Below are positions 1 to 12,243 of a stretch of 64,000 nt of DNA, in pieces. Position 1 is the stretch's first letter. Each line of letters begins with the position of its first letter. The stretch is from Peromyscus leucopus (taxonomy: Eukaryota; Chordata; Mammalia; Rodentia; Cricetidae). Made by a program: the position numbers and the translations under genes. The stretch covers positions 139,747,843 through 139,811,842 of the forward strand of contig NC_051063.1 of assembly GCF_004664715.2 (NCBI RefSeq), given 5' to 3'. Below the pieces are notes generated by a model. That model was not told the origin of the DNA and did no database searches. It worked only from the letters and a program-made list of their open reading frames with translations.

Positions 1-287
1 AGAATCTGCTGTTGATTGACCTCCATAGCAACCGTGGTCTTCCCCGGGCTGATGTTAGTGTTACGTACAGACTGTACTGTGATTTAGAGTGTCCTGCTGT
101 TGTTGGAAGGTGCATTAGATGGGAACCAGTAGCCTGCATTAGCCACCTCAGCTGAAGGCGCCTCTGCTCTCACCACCACCTGGTGCCCCTCATCTCGTCC
201 GGCTCCTTTGTGGACGTCTGCTTTTGCCCTTTGCCTTCTCTGTCACCGAGGCTGTGACCCCTGTGAAAGGGGTTTATTTTGAAGGGT

Positions 288-289
<2 letters not shown>

Positions 290-326
<37 letters not shown>

Positions 327-472
327 GTTTTTCGAGACAGGGTTTCTCTGTGTAGCTTTGTGCCTTTCCTGGGACTCACTTGGTAGCCCAGGCTGGCCTT
401 GAACTCACAGAGATGCACCTGGCTCTGCCTCCTGAGTGCTGGGATTAAAGGCGTGCATCACCGCCGCCCGGT
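290..472 (-). repeat. B1 SINE with poly-T
   Basis: A T run at 290-325 (the reversed A tail) precedes a near full-length B1 in reverse orientation, recognised from 'gagacagggtttctctgtgtag' split by substitutions and 'gtgctgggattaaaggcgtgc'. It carries the 'agctttgtgcctttcc' segment that I associate with cricetid B1 copies. Confidence 0.93.
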
Positions 473-616
473 TGGAAGGGTATTTTTGCTGGGTGGAAAG
501 TTTTAGATTGCTGCTTTGGGTACTTTGAGGCGTTCCTTTGTCGTCTGCTTGTGTGCTTCTGACAAAAAGGCCGCCTTCTCCTTTTTCCTCTTTATAGACT
601 GTTTCTCTCTTTCTCC

Positions 617-955
617 CTGAGTGTGCTGTGTGTCCTGTGCTGTGTGTCCTGTGCTGTGTATTGTATGCCGTGTGTCCTGTGCTGTGTGTCCTGTGCCGTG
701 TGTCCTATGCTGTGTGTCCTGTGCCGTGTGTCCTGTGCCGTGTGTCCTGTGCTGTGTATTGTATGCTGTGTGTCCTGTGCTGTGTGTCCTATGCTGTGTG
801 TCCTGTGCTGTGTGTCCTGTGCTGTGTGTCCTGTGCTGTGTATCCTGTGCCGTGTGTCTTGTGCTGTGTGTCCTGTGCCGTGTGCCCTGTGCCGTGTATC
901 CTGTGCCGTGTATCCTGTGCTGTGTATCGTATGCCGTGTGTCCTATGCTGTGTGT
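617..955. repeat. 14-bp minisatellite TGTGTCCTGTGCYG
   Basis: About 24 tandem copies of a 14-bp unit occur, with C/T variants at 'ctgtg/ccgtg' and 'tgtcct/tattgt'. Fourteen is not a multiple of three, but no unit contains a stop, so all three plus frames stay open and give meaningless Cys/Val-rich peptides. Confidence 0.93.
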
Positions 956-994
956 ATCTGCCTGTCTGCCTTCCTTGCCTCTGCACCGTTGTTT

Positions 995-1075
995 GTGGCA
1001 CAGAGATTAAACCCAGGGCTTTGAATGGACTAAGTAAGCAAGTGCTGTACCACTTAGCTGCCTCCCAGCCCTGGC
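995..1075 (-). repeat. ID/B4-type SINE fragment
   Basis: 'gagattaaacccagggct...gcaagtgctgtaccac' is the reverse complement of the tRNA-derived head shared by ID and B4 elements. Confidence 0.6.
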
Positions 1076-1419
1076 GGATATTTCTTTGTGTTTCCTGAAT
1101 AACTCAGGAATTACTCAGCTTCTTGGATATGTAGGGTTATTACATCCATAAATTTGGAAGATTTTCAATATTTTTCAAATATTGTTGCCATCTTCCATTC
1201 CTCTCCTTTGGAAATTCAAATTGTACTTAATATTATCCTGCTTGAAGTCATGGTGTACTGGCTGGACTCTGTCAGAATTGTTTGAGTATCTTTATCTGCT
1301 AACGTTCATTTGAGTCCGTTTCAGTTGGCCAGCTTACCTCATTAGGTAACCTATTCCCTTGGTACTTTCCATGCCTTGTAATTTGTTAGATGCCCTATAA
1401 AATACCATTGACAATGATG

Positions 1420-1421
<2 letters not shown>

Positions 1422-1455
<34 letters not shown>
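1422..1455. repeat. (CA)n microsatellite
   Basis: An uninterrupted dinucleotide run of 17 units. Confidence 0.97.
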
Positions 1456-1457
<2 letters not shown>

Positions 1458-1582
1458 ATCTGTTTTAACATTTGTTGTTTGTTTCCTTGACTTCTTGGGT
1501 TTATTTATGCTTCTCTTCAGATTGAAACAGTTTTTCTAATATCCTCCGTAGAACTGGCTTAGTGGTCATAAATCCTTTAGTC

Positions 1583-1809
1583 TAGGGATCTCAACCTGTG
1601 GGTCACAACCCTTTTGAGGGGTCTAGTGTGACCTTTCCACAGGGGTTGCCTAAGACCATCGGAAAACACAGATATTTACATTATGATTTTTAACAATAGC
1701 AGAATTACAGTTACGAAGTAGCAATGAAAATAATTTTATGGTTGGGGTCACCACAACATGAGGAGCCATATTAAAGAGTCTACAGCATTAGGAAGGCTGA
1801 GAACCACTG
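1583..1809 (+). mobile_element. URR1-type non-autonomous hAT element
   Basis: The element has imperfect terminal inverted repeats (…tctcaacctgtggg / …gctgagaaccactg) and the internal 'ataattttatggttggggtcacc'. It is flanked by an exact 8-bp direct repeat, ctttagtc at 1575-1582 and 1810-1817, the target-site length of hAT transposons. The family name is from recall; there is no coding capacity. Confidence 0.85.
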
Positions 1810-1904
1810 CTTTAGTCTCTTTTTATCATGGAAAGTTTTTATTTCTTCTTCAATTTAATTATTTTTTAAAGTCCGTCCCGTCCCCTGTGCCTCCCTGCCC
1901 CCCC

Positions 1905-1993
1905 GCCCCCCAAGGTTTCTCTGTGTATCCCTGGCTGTCCTGAAACTTGCTCTGTAGACCAGACTGGTCTTGAACTCACAGAGATCCAATGCA
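1905..1993 (-). repeat. B1 SINE fragment
   Basis: The reversed B1 piece includes 'aaggtttctctgtgtatccctggctgtcctg' in part and ends at 'cttgaactcacagagatcc', where it abuts a B3 element. Confidence 0.8.
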
Positions 1994-1999
1994 TTTATG

Positions 2000-2156
2000 C
2001 GTGCAGGTGCCCAAGGAGGTCAGAGGCGTCGGATCCCCCTGGAAGTGGGCTATATAGATGGTTGCTAGCCTCTTGACATGGGTGCTTAGAACTGAACCCC
2101 GGTCCTCTAGAAGAGCAGCAAATGTTCTTAACCACTGAGCCCTCTCTCCAGCCCCT
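2000..2156 (-). repeat. B3/B2-type SINE
   Basis: Reverse orientation; it ends with 'ccactgagccctctctccagcccc', the complement of the B2-family pol III head. Confidence 0.85.
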
Positions 2157-3926
2157 CTCTTTCAATTTTAATAGGTTGTTTTTCTGAGAATAGTAGTCTG
2201 GTTGACAGTTGTGGTCTGTCAGGACTCGGAGAACGTCTTTCCAGGCTCTTCTGCTTTAAAGGTTTCTGTCAGTATTATTCTATTATAATCAGATGTTTTT
2301 TCATGGGCCTGCCTTCCCAGGTGACTTGGATATTCTTTCTTGGAACTTTAAATATCCTTTAATCTATATTTTTAATGTTTTAACTATACTATATCATTTT
2401 TTTTCGTTTTTTGTTGTTGTTGTTGTTGTTTGTTTGTTTTCCTTTTCTTTTTCTGGTCTTGTTTATTTGATGTCCTCTAGGTCTCCTGTGTCTGAATGGG
2501 CGTCTTTTCTCTAGGTGTGGGGAATTTTCTTCTCTGATTTTATTAAAGATACTCTCTATTCTTTCTCTATAGTTTGCCCCTTTGTGCCATAATTTGGAGG
2601 TTAGGTCTTTTAATGGAACCTCAAACTCTCCCATGTTCTAGAAGTTGATATTTTCTTGTACAACTTTCTCATGACTTTTACCTCGGTCTTCTGTCCTGAC
2701 TGATTCTGACGAGACCTTTCTGTTGTGCTTTCCACTGAGGGTTTAATGGACTTACTGAGGTTTCATTTCCAGGATCATTTCAGTTTGGGTTTCCCAACAA
2801 TTCAAACTCTTATTTTCCTATTTTGGATTGGCTTTTTCATTCCATTCATCTTTGTCTTTGAGATGTTTGCCCGTAGTGAAATCATTCTTTTAAATTCTTT
2901 GTCTTCTAGGTCATTTCACTAGGAGCCATTACTGTTGATTTGTGTTTTTTTGGAGACATGTTGCTTACTTATTTATTTTTGTATGTGTGGGTTTGTTTGT
3001 TTGTTTTATGGCTGTGTTGGCATTTGTCTATCTGTAGTTTGGTTTTGATTGAGATTTTCTGTTTTGTTCAGGTCATCTTTTTTCTTTTAGTGGAGGAGTT
3101 TACATTGCTCAGGATTCATAGCAGAGTTGAAAATGAAGCATCCTATCTTTGTCTTGTATTTGATGCTACAGCCTTCGTTCCAGGTCTTTTGCTTGTCTGC
3201 TACAGCCTGGTCTCTTCATTCTCGGTCAGGAGCTTGAACAAGTTTCCCCTGGGTCTAAAGGCCAGATAGGACAACTAGAGGGTCCCAGTCAGGCAGCTGG
3301 TAGGACTCTGGGTCTCTGGGTCATGTGGGATATGAGTGTCCCTGGTGGAGAGTGACTTGGGAGCGGGTGAGTTTGGAGAGAAAGGGGCCAGGAGGAGTTG
3401 GTGGTCCTTAGCAAGCAGCTGCCAGGCTTGGGTTACTCGTGTGGTGGGGGTCTAGGTGTGTAGGTAGGCCTGCCGTATGTGTGGTAGCTGGAGAGTCCCT
3501 GGTGGAGTGAGTCAGTTTGTAAAATAATTTTAGGCAGCCTTAATGCTGAATATCTAGGTTGATTCTGGGTTTTGCTGCTATTAATAATTTACAAATAGTT
3601 TCTGTGTATTTTTTCTCCTGAGTGTTGTAAAGGAATAAGAGAATGTTTATAGTTGTGTTTTCCTGAAGGGAGAGTGAGTTTACAAAGCTATCAGTGATTG
3701 TCCACATGTGTCCACACTTGACTGCCACTCTGAAGACTGTCATTTCATAGGATGCCTTTTACCAATATGTGTGAAACACCTGACCGTTTCTGGGTTTGTA
3801 TGTGTATATGTGTGTGTGTTGGTTTCCTGGTGATATAAACATTTGTCTCTGGGTCCATGTGTGTATGAGGAAATGCCAGCAGAAGATGGAGAGATATGAA
3901 GAGTCTGGTTTTGGTCTTTGAGCTGA

Positions 3927-4280
<354 letters not shown>

Positions 4281-7195
4281 AGGACGGCTCCGCCAGGGAG
4301 AGGCCGCAGGAGTCGTCAAGCACTTGGACGTTCTGGCCTGGCCCAGCGGGGGCCAGTGCTCAGGCTGGGAGCGGAGTGTTTGGATGCACTGCTGCTGAGT
4401 CCCTGAGTGGGGGTGAAGGAGCACTTGAGGGGGTGGAGGCCCTGGTCTGCTGCTGTGGTTTGCCCTCCACTCCTGCACTTTGGCACTCATCCCATCCTCG
4501 CCTCTGTGGCCTCCCACCTCTGAGGGTGCTCGGAGGAAGAGGCGACTTTCTGTCCCCGCTGCATCCGGCTGCTTCCCCTGGGAAGGACTCGGGGATCTCG
4601 AGAGTCAGTGAATGTTAGAGTCAGCATGAGTGACCAGGGCAAGGACCTGCTGGACAGTGTGTGATTGGTTCACTATGACACGAGGGATGCTGCTGATGGG
4701 AAGTGGGAGGTCACAGGGCGGGGTTCACACTGCAAGACTTGAAAGGGGAGCAGGTATACCCCTCAGCTGTGTTCTTGGGAGAAATGATACACTTGGTCTC
4801 ATTATGTGAAGGGGGTGGGGATAAAGAGACAGGGAATAACTTCCACCATGGCCTCCTACCTGCCAACACTAATTTTTTCCGTACTATCTTTGTACATTTC
4901 AAAGGTTTGGTCTTCTGGTGGGGTCCATTTCCCTCTTTGTCAGGGAAAGTTGGATCCCTCTGGCTGATTTTAGAGTACTGTGACTTTGGCATCATCGGTG
5001 CCAGGTCTTACTTGTTTGGGGAGTGGGCTGAGTGGGTGTGGGGTGGAGATGGGGGTGGGGTAGTGTGACCAGGAACTAGGAATCCCTGGTGGGTTTCTGG
5101 TTCCTGGGTTGAGAAGGAAAGTCACAGGTCCTGGAGATGGAAATGGAGGTGGCCTGCTGATGAGATTCCTGCTGGTGAGCCCAGGGGTGGGGCACTCATG
5201 CAGATGGGGGCCGGGACTCCTGATGTGGGCAGTGGTAGTGCCAGCAAGCAGGGAGCGTTCAGTGTTGCAGTGGGTCAGCGAAGGCACTTGCATCTTGGTT
5301 CCTTTACACAGCTTGAAGAGGCAGGCAGGCTCTCCGGACCCACACCTCTCGACAGTGGAGGTGCAGTCATGAAAACAGCTACTGATGTGGTTACATTGCC
5401 ATTGCAAGTTGGGATTCAGTAGAATCAAACCCTGCTGCTTTAAGATCTGTAGAGTATAAGCCTAAGTTAATTTTTTCCCAAATCCCAAGCATCCATGACT
5501 GGAGTAGCTGAGCTGTATGATGTTAGGAGGCCTGTGAGGGTCAGGCTGGGTCGAGGTGAGGGGGAGGGCCGCTGGTGGGTTGCATCATTGAATGGCTCTT
5601 CTCAGTGGATGGATAACTGGGTTGGCCCTGTGGTTTTACTGACTTTCAGTATAGCTTGCCAGTATTGTTAGGGTATCCAAAGCCTTTCTAGATGGAGACA
5701 GCAAAACTGACTTGAACATATGGTATGGTGTGCCTCTGTAAGCTCATTCTGAGTTGATGAAGTCTTGTGTTGGACATACACAGGATTCGGCTCTTGGGGA
5801 ACTCCCTGGGGGATAGGGTGGGGCCCGTCCTGGGCAGTACCATTAATGATTTTCCCAAGACAAGCTTGAGTGGTGTCCTGGAGTGCATCATCTGGCCATG
5901 GTATGGCTGTGGTGGGCCATTGCTTCTGCTGCTTAGAGTACCAAGGACCTGCAAGTCAGTCCTTGCAGCCAGTGCTCAGTAGACCATCACCTTCTTGATC
6001 CTCGTGGTCCTTTACCCTGACCATGTACATGCATGACTGCCCTGGAGCTCCCTGGCTGTCGTCTCCTGCCTGTGGCCACACAGTGAAAAGGGAACCATAG
6101 ATGGAGCTTCTTGCTGATGACATCAACACTAGTCTGTTTGGCCTGCTGTGCTCTGAGCTGTTGGGAGCGCAGCAAGAACAGGAGGTCCCCTGTGGAAGGT
6201 GGAGGGCTTTGCCTTTCCATACTACCTAGGTCTGTCTGTCTGTCTTTCAACTTGTTGGTAGAAGTTACACGTTATTCTCAAAGATGTCTCATCATGAGGA
6301 AAAAGGAACTTCCTTTTGTTCACGTTCAGGACTAAAGTGCCATAAAGTGTAGCAAAAGGCAATGTTGGCCAGATCAGTGTTACATTGATTCTAAGATTGC
6401 AGTATCTCCCACCAAACGTCTGTTCTAGGTGTTGACGTGTATTTGAAGGGTGGGTTGGAGAAAGGAGGCATTCCTCTTGCTTTAGACCAGCATGTGCATC
6501 ACATGCTTTACACGGAAATTTGCACAGGCGGGAGACGAAGCCCGTGGAGCTCTGCTGGGCCTAGCTGGGCAGCCCGTGGTTGAGGAAATGGCGGGACTTG
6601 AGGAGAGAGGGGGTGTTGCCAAGGCCTGAAGTACTGTGATGCACTGTGACCCTAGAAAAGGACGGTGACGTCTCTGCTGATCACTGTGTCCTCTCATTGG
6701 CCAGCCTGCGGGAGCCCAATCTCATGGTCCTTCCTTGGACTCTGTAGTCATTCCTTAAGCCCCGCCAAGGGAACGCAAACATTTCTCACTGTGCTGCTGA
6801 TGTTCTGAGCTGGTGTGGCTGGCAGCTACATCAGGCCGTGCAGAGCAAAGGTGATTCACTTAAGTGTTCACACACAGCAACACTGAAATCCTATAGACCA
6901 AAACCCACTTGTCAGCAGGAGCCGTGTCCAGGCCCAGCACCCGTGGGCTGCTAGCTCATCTGAGGCCAGCTGTATCGGGTGAAGAGAGCCATGCCAAGGG
7001 TCCAGGCTGCTTTAGTCCATCTGTGCCCTACCCATTTGGGAACAGGTGGTTTTTCTTGTAAACTTGTGGACTTTTGAAACCTGTTGACTAAACAGTAATT
7101 AATTTATATTTGTGAAAAATGCCACTGTCCTAGTGATTTCTGATGTAAATAATGTTGTTTATATAGTATGTATTAAAATTTTCCTACATTGTAAA
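4281..7195 (+). other. CHD2: CHD2 3' untranslated region
   Basis: About 2.9 kb follows the CHD2 stop codon and ends near the ATTAAA signal at 7172. The stretch is free of recognisable SINEs, unlike the flanking intron and intergenic DNA, which fits selection on an mRNA 3'UTR. The last 200 bases are AT-rich. Open frames inside it on either strand are incidental. Confidence 0.85.
7172..7177 (+). terminator. CHD2: CHD2 polyadenylation signal ATTAAA
   Basis: ATTAAA sits in an AT-rich context, and T/GT-rich sequence that could serve as the downstream element follows at about 7200-7225. Cleavage would fall near 7190-7210. A G-rich tract lies about 340 bases further on. Confidence 0.75.
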
Positions 7196-7516
7196 ACTGC
7201 TGTACTTTTGATTCTTGTGTGTTAAAAAGCGTTACTAAGGGTTTTTAGAATAGGGCTAACTGGTTGCATTACGTTCTGGTGTAAGGCAGATGCCTTGAGG
7301 ATGCTTCCTTTCCCTTCCTTTGCTGGTGGCATGGCCATGTGTCCAGACCAGTTTACAGCTTCATCGATGGAGTTTGTTTTTAAGTTACAGTTTTGTTGGT
7401 AGTTATAGTTTTTTTGTCCCTGAACAGCTCCAGGCCACAGTCCAGAGCTGTGCACTTCATGAGACAGCATGGAGCTGTTAAAGCTGGTAGTCATGCAGGA
7501 ATGCCCTGAGCTGCTC

Positions 7517-7550
7517 GGGGGTGGGGGTGGGGGTGGGGGTGGGGGCGGGG
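7517..7550 (+). repeat. (GGGGGT)n G-rich tract
   Basis: Six G runs of four to five bases are separated by single T or C. It is a strong G-quadruplex candidate on the CHD2 sense strand, about 340 bases past the CHD2 polyadenylation signal. Confidence 0.9.
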
Positions 7551-9558
7551 CCCTGGGGAGGCCTGCCTCCAATGTCCAGCTCTGTCCAGAAGGAAGTAAA
7601 GCCATCAGACCTGCCAGCCTGCGGCTCTAGTTAACGGTTGGGTTATATATTCACGAGTGGGGAAAAATGCTTTTCTAATGGGGACAGTGGCACAAATGTG
7701 AACCTGCAGTTTGGCACAGAGGCAGGCTCAGCTCCGACATAGCCCAGACAGAGCAAAGGTGGCCTGGTCTGTGGGTGGAGAGCCTCCTTGAAAGGAGAGT
7801 CTGAGAATCTTGCCCAGACCCAAGTGACTTTGAAACCAAACTCACATCTCTATTAACCCGGGTTTATAGCAGCGACGGGTCAGCTGCTGGGACTCAAACC
7901 TGCTAGCTATCCCGGACCCCTGGGTGCAAGAGGGCCGTGGTAAGCCTTGCCCGACCGTGGGCGGCTGGATCTGTAAGGCCTGAGTGGAGAACTAGCGTAG
8001 AGAGCCGTTCCTGTGCAGAGACGGCTGGTAATCCCTCTGTCCTCCCCAACGCAGCTGGAATGGCTCTGGGAAACTCTGAAGAACAAGTGCTGTAATCATC
8101 GGAGTATTGTGATTTACGACAGCGCCAGGGCTCCCAGGGCTGCTGCCGCTGCCAAGATGCCTGCCTGTTACTGGAAGCCGCAGGCCTGGGGCCCCCACCC
8201 CCAGGCCCTCCTTGGCGGGGACTCAGATGCTTGGCAAACACCACAAACCCTGCTCAATTAGTGCCAACAGAAAGGTCACTTACTGAAAACTAAGGACCAG
8301 CCGTTTGCCAGCAAAGGACAGAGCCTGTGGCTCTTAAAGGAGCCTTGCCACTGAGGCTTTACCTGAAAGGCCCTTCCGTCTTATTTCAGGTCAGAACTTT
8401 TAGGATCCATGCTGCCTCCTGGCTTGCATGGTGGTTTTGTGGAGTAGTCGGTGGATACAGCTGAAACAGATAAAACCTGTTTCTGGTCAAGGTGGAGCCC
8501 TGTCCAGCCCCTGTTGGTAGGACTCTCAGGCAACAAGTCTTGGGGTTTTCCTTGTTAGTTATGCGTCCAAATGGCTTGTCCCTGATCACACTGCTCTCTG
8601 GCTTTGTGTGGAACAAAAAAAAATCAGGTCTACAGTCTTTACCTGCAATGTGTCCAGGTGGATAGCTGTATCTCAGAGTGAGCAAGCATGAGGAGAGAGA
8701 GTTCACATGGGTTCTCTGCCTTCCCTGCTGACTACAGGCACCATGGTGGCCTTTGGGTGGCATAAAGGAACTCCCAGGAGTCAGCCCCGCCCCTCCTTTT
8801 GTCCCTGGCAGGAAGCATCTTTAACTGCAAATTGATGTGTTGTAGAGTGTGCATATAGGGCAAGAGAGCAGGTCTAAAGGCCACCAGAGGGTGACAGTGT
8901 TCCATCCTTAGCTGGGGATAGAGCCAGAGGGCCGCTGGACACGATGATGACTAGGACGAAGCATGTCTGTCTTGGAGGGCAGCCCTTGCTCAACATTGAG
9001 CCCCAGTGGCTTGAGAAAGAAGCTTCTGCAAGGCCAAGCCACCGCTTGCTCTGGAACCCAGCAGGGACAGCAGCCACCCCAAGAGCTCCAGTGAAACCAG
9101 AAAGACACTGTTGGGACCAGATCCTGGAGATAAGGCTGTCCATGTGAGTTCTGAGCCAGAAACACGGACCCTGTCTTTCTGGAGCTGATACTTTAGGTGG
9201 GGTGGGGACTTGAGACAAGCAGCTTGACTGGGAGGGAACCAAGTGTCACCTAAGGGAGAAAATAGGCAAGGTGCTGGTGGCCAGCTTCAGGCCGAGGGGA
9301 TCAGAGAGGGCCCCTGGACCAGTCAGTGGGTGCAAGGCGTGTGCCAGACTGAGACTTGAACCTAGGCGTTTGTGGTCCCCTCACACCTGAGCGTGCATGA
9401 CTAAATGTGCATCCTGTTAGCCTCACAGTAGGGGCTGAGGTAGCAGTGACGGACGCCCCGCAGAACCCACAAGATGGGCTTGGCTGGCCACACTGTCAAA
9501 GGGAGAATGATGGGGCCCCTAGAGGCACTGGAAAGCAGAGACCTCTCCTGTTTGCTTT

Positions 9559-9905
9559 CTATTTCTCGGATACACACAATGACCAAAAGCAACTTAGGGC
9601 GCAACGTGGTTTGTTTCCACCATGCAGAGAAGTCAGGGCAGGAACTACAGCAGAGACCATGGAGGAACACTGCATACTGACTGACTTGCTCGATCTTCTT
9701 ATACAACCCGGGACCACCTGCCCAGGGGTGGCACCACCCACAGTGGGCTGGGCCCTCCCACATCTGTCATTAATTAAGAAAATGCCCCCCCCCCAGTCTT
9801 GCCTATAAGCTAATCTGATGGAGGCAGTTTCTTAATGAAGATCCCCTCTTCCTAGACAGCTCCAGTTTTTATCAAAGTAACAGAAAACTAACCAGTACCA
9901 CCCCC
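9559..9905 (+). repeat. Rodent dispersed repeat, copy A
   Basis: It shares ordered blocks with 11441-12062: 'caatgaccaaaagcaa', 'gaagtcagg.cagg', 'accatggaggaa', 'gacaccacccacagtgggctgggccctcc' in part, and 'ctaaccagtacca' at the end. The family is common in rodents but I cannot name it surely. Confidence 0.7.
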
Positions 9906-9969
9906 CCCCCCAAAAAAAACCCTCTGCATCGGACACATCGACCCAGAGTACATGTGATTCTAGAACCGT

Positions 9970-9984
9970 CCTGCAGAGGGCAGC
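9970..9984 (+). promoter_or_regulatory. Candidate CTCF site
   Basis: CCTGCAGAGGGCAGC matches CCASYAGRKGGCRSY at 14 of 15 positions (T at position 3). It lies in intergenic DNA next to a repeat. Binding is inferred only. Confidence 0.4.
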
Positions 9985-11551
9985 AGACGTCCATAGAACT
10001 CCCGTTGAACTACAGCTAGTTCCCACCCTGCCCAGGAGAAGGCTCCTAGCAGACCTGAGCCACCTTGTTCCTGAAGGAGGGGATTGATTGTTCCATGAGA
10101 GGGGATTGAGAACAGCCGTGTACTTCCCGAGGCAAGCCTCCCTGTCTTCTCCATCCACTGCTCAGGACCTCCAGTTCTATCGTGACTCATGGTGTCCTCT
10201 GCTTTCTATAAGGTCTGTGGTTCCATTCCTGATCAGATATGGTGGGTGGGGGGGATTCAGTAGGAGTCTTAGTAAAACCGGACAGTGTGAAGACAATGTG
10301 AGGCTTCACACTGGAAAGTTCAATGGAACTTTTGAATAGTTGGAAAGTTCAGGAGAGCCTGAGTATGGTTTAGTCAAGGAGAGACTAGATAGCTATTAAG
10401 ACCCAGATACCCATCCAGTTTGCGTCACCCTCTCCAGTAACATCTCCGGCTGGGTCCCACAGGCCTTGCACTGGCATGCTCTCAGCTCCCCCAGTCTCCC
10501 CCGGGAGGAAATCATCCTGACCCGAGTTAGCAGAGGGCAACAAGGCTCAGTGACATGATGGGGCTCATGGCTAAGGTCAGAGGACCAGGCAGCTCTCTGC
10601 TTGAGAGTTCTGGCGTACACACTTGACCTCCGCCCCTCCCTCTACTATAGGATGGAGGAGGAACAACTAGAATTCACTGTTGCCAGCCTCTCACCACTAG
10701 AGGTCACCCACGAGACAGGGCACCTGCATCCACTCTGGCCGCTGTATCCTCAACATGGAGCCCAGCGTTCAATGTCACAATATCATTCAACATTTGCAGA
10801 ATATATGAATGTCGCCCCCCCCCCAAGTCGAGACCATGGCCAGCCACGTTGGGTAGCCTCCAACTGTCTGTATAGAGAAGAACCAGGAAGGACTCTTAGT
10901 CTTGTGTTAGGGTAACACAGCACCTCTATGTACTTTCCCTGAGGGAGTCACTTCTAGTTATTAGCAAAGGGAAGGGTGTGTGCACTCCAGGACGCAGTTT
11001 GGGGAATATCCTGACCTTCACTAAGGAAGTGAGCTCTGTCCTGTAGATCTAGTTTGTGGTAGCTTAGGCCCCATCCAGTCTTGACATCCATGGGTCTTGC
11101 TCACCAAACCCTCTGCTGAAGCCTGCTTGGGTTTGAGAACCTGAAGCCTGGGAAGAGGGTGGCTAGACAGAGCTTTAGTGATGAATTGGTACTACTAGTA
11201 CCTTCTGGCAAGTGACCACAAAATTTAGCTATTATGATGCTACTGGGGTGTCTCCAGTGTCCATGCACATTGGAAATGGGGACCACACTACACTGGCAGC
11301 CAGATTGTATGAGATTTGTTGAAAAGATTTGTTGCCAGCCTGGAAAACTGAATGGCTGCTTCTGAATGGTGGTGAGCCAGCTGAGGATAACCCACCAGCA
11401 CACTGGCGCATTCCTCCTTGGACCCTGTCTAAGCAATAGAATTTCTATTGCTATGACCATACACCATGACCAAAAGGCAAGTTGGGAAGGAAAGGGTTTA
11501 TTTGGTTTACACGTCCATATTGCTGTTTATCCTCAAAAGAAGTCAGGACAG

Positions 11552-11703
11552 GCCGGGCGGTGGTGGCGCACGCCTTTAATCCCAGCACTAGGGAGGCAGA
11601 GGCAGGCGGATCTCTGTGAGTTCGAGGCCAGCCTGGGCTACCAAGTGAGTTCCAGGAAAGGCGCAAAGCTACACAAGAGAAACCCTGTCTGGGGAAAAAA
11701 AAA
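11552..11703 (+). repeat. B1 SINE, full length, with 17-bp target duplication
   Basis: The B1 begins gccgggcggtggtggcgcac and ends in an A tail. It is flanked by the exact direct repeat aaaagaagtcaggacag at 11535-11551 and 11704-11720, the product of L1-mediated insertion. It contains the cricetid-like 'ggaaaggcgcaaagct'. Confidence 0.95.
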
Positions 11704-11949
11704 AAAAGAAGTCAGGACAGGGACTCAAACAGGGCAGGAACCTGGAGACAGAAGCTGATGCAGAGGCCATGGAGGAGTGCTGCTGACTGGCTTACTCAGC
11801 CTACTATGTTATAGAACCCAGGAACACCAGCCAGGGATGACACCACCCACAATGGGCTGGGCCCTCCCCCATCACTAATTAAGGAAATGCCCTACAGCCA
11901 GATCTATGGAGGCATTTCCTCAACTGAGGTTCCTTCCATTAAGACAATT

Positions 11950-12015
11950 CAAGGGGGAGGGAACAGCCGGGGACCTGTGGTTGGTATGTAAAATGAATAA
12001 AAAATTTCTTAATTA
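11950..12015 (+). mobile_element. LINE-1 3' end, severely truncated
   Basis: A short piece with 'ttggtatgtaaaatgaataaaaaattt' (split here: 'ttggtatgtaaaatg', 'aataaaaaattt') and an A tail is typical of rodent L1 3'UTR ends. Imperfect flanking repeats aagacaattc / aagataactc fit a target-site duplication. Confidence 0.7.
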
Positions 12016-12181
12016 AAAAAAAGATAACTCTTTGTGTGTCAAGTTGATGTAAGACTAGTTACCACAGACCTCAGGTCTCTCAGACTTGAGATCTATTTAG
12101 GTTATTGTCTCAACCCAGCTTTTCCTCCCAGCTTGTCTCCTAAGTCCAGGTTTAGAGTCTCCCTAGTCATCTAGCCCATAG

Positions 12182-12183
<2 letters not shown>

Positions 12184-12241
<58 letters not shown>
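12184..12241. repeat. (TG)n microsatellite
   Basis: A run of about 29 TG units, followed by a G-rich stretch. Confidence 0.97.

Positions 12242-12243
<2 letters not shown>

Larger units (their letters stand above)
11441..12062 (+). repeat. Rodent dispersed repeat, copy B, with nested inserts
   Basis: This is the same family as 9559-9905, here fuller, ending 'tgtgtcaagttgatgtaagactag'. It is interrupted by a B1 (11552-11703) and by an L1 3' end (about 11950-12015). Confidence 0.75.

Noticed and set aside
621..1098. Cys/Val-rich open frames of 129-156 codons in all three plus frames
   Set aside because: They are produced by the 14-bp tandem repeat, which lacks stops; there are no conserved domains or start context.
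8881..8900. CTCF-like ccaccagagggtgac, and a similar ccaccagaggggagc near 58041
   Set aside because: Both miss the essential C of the GGC core.
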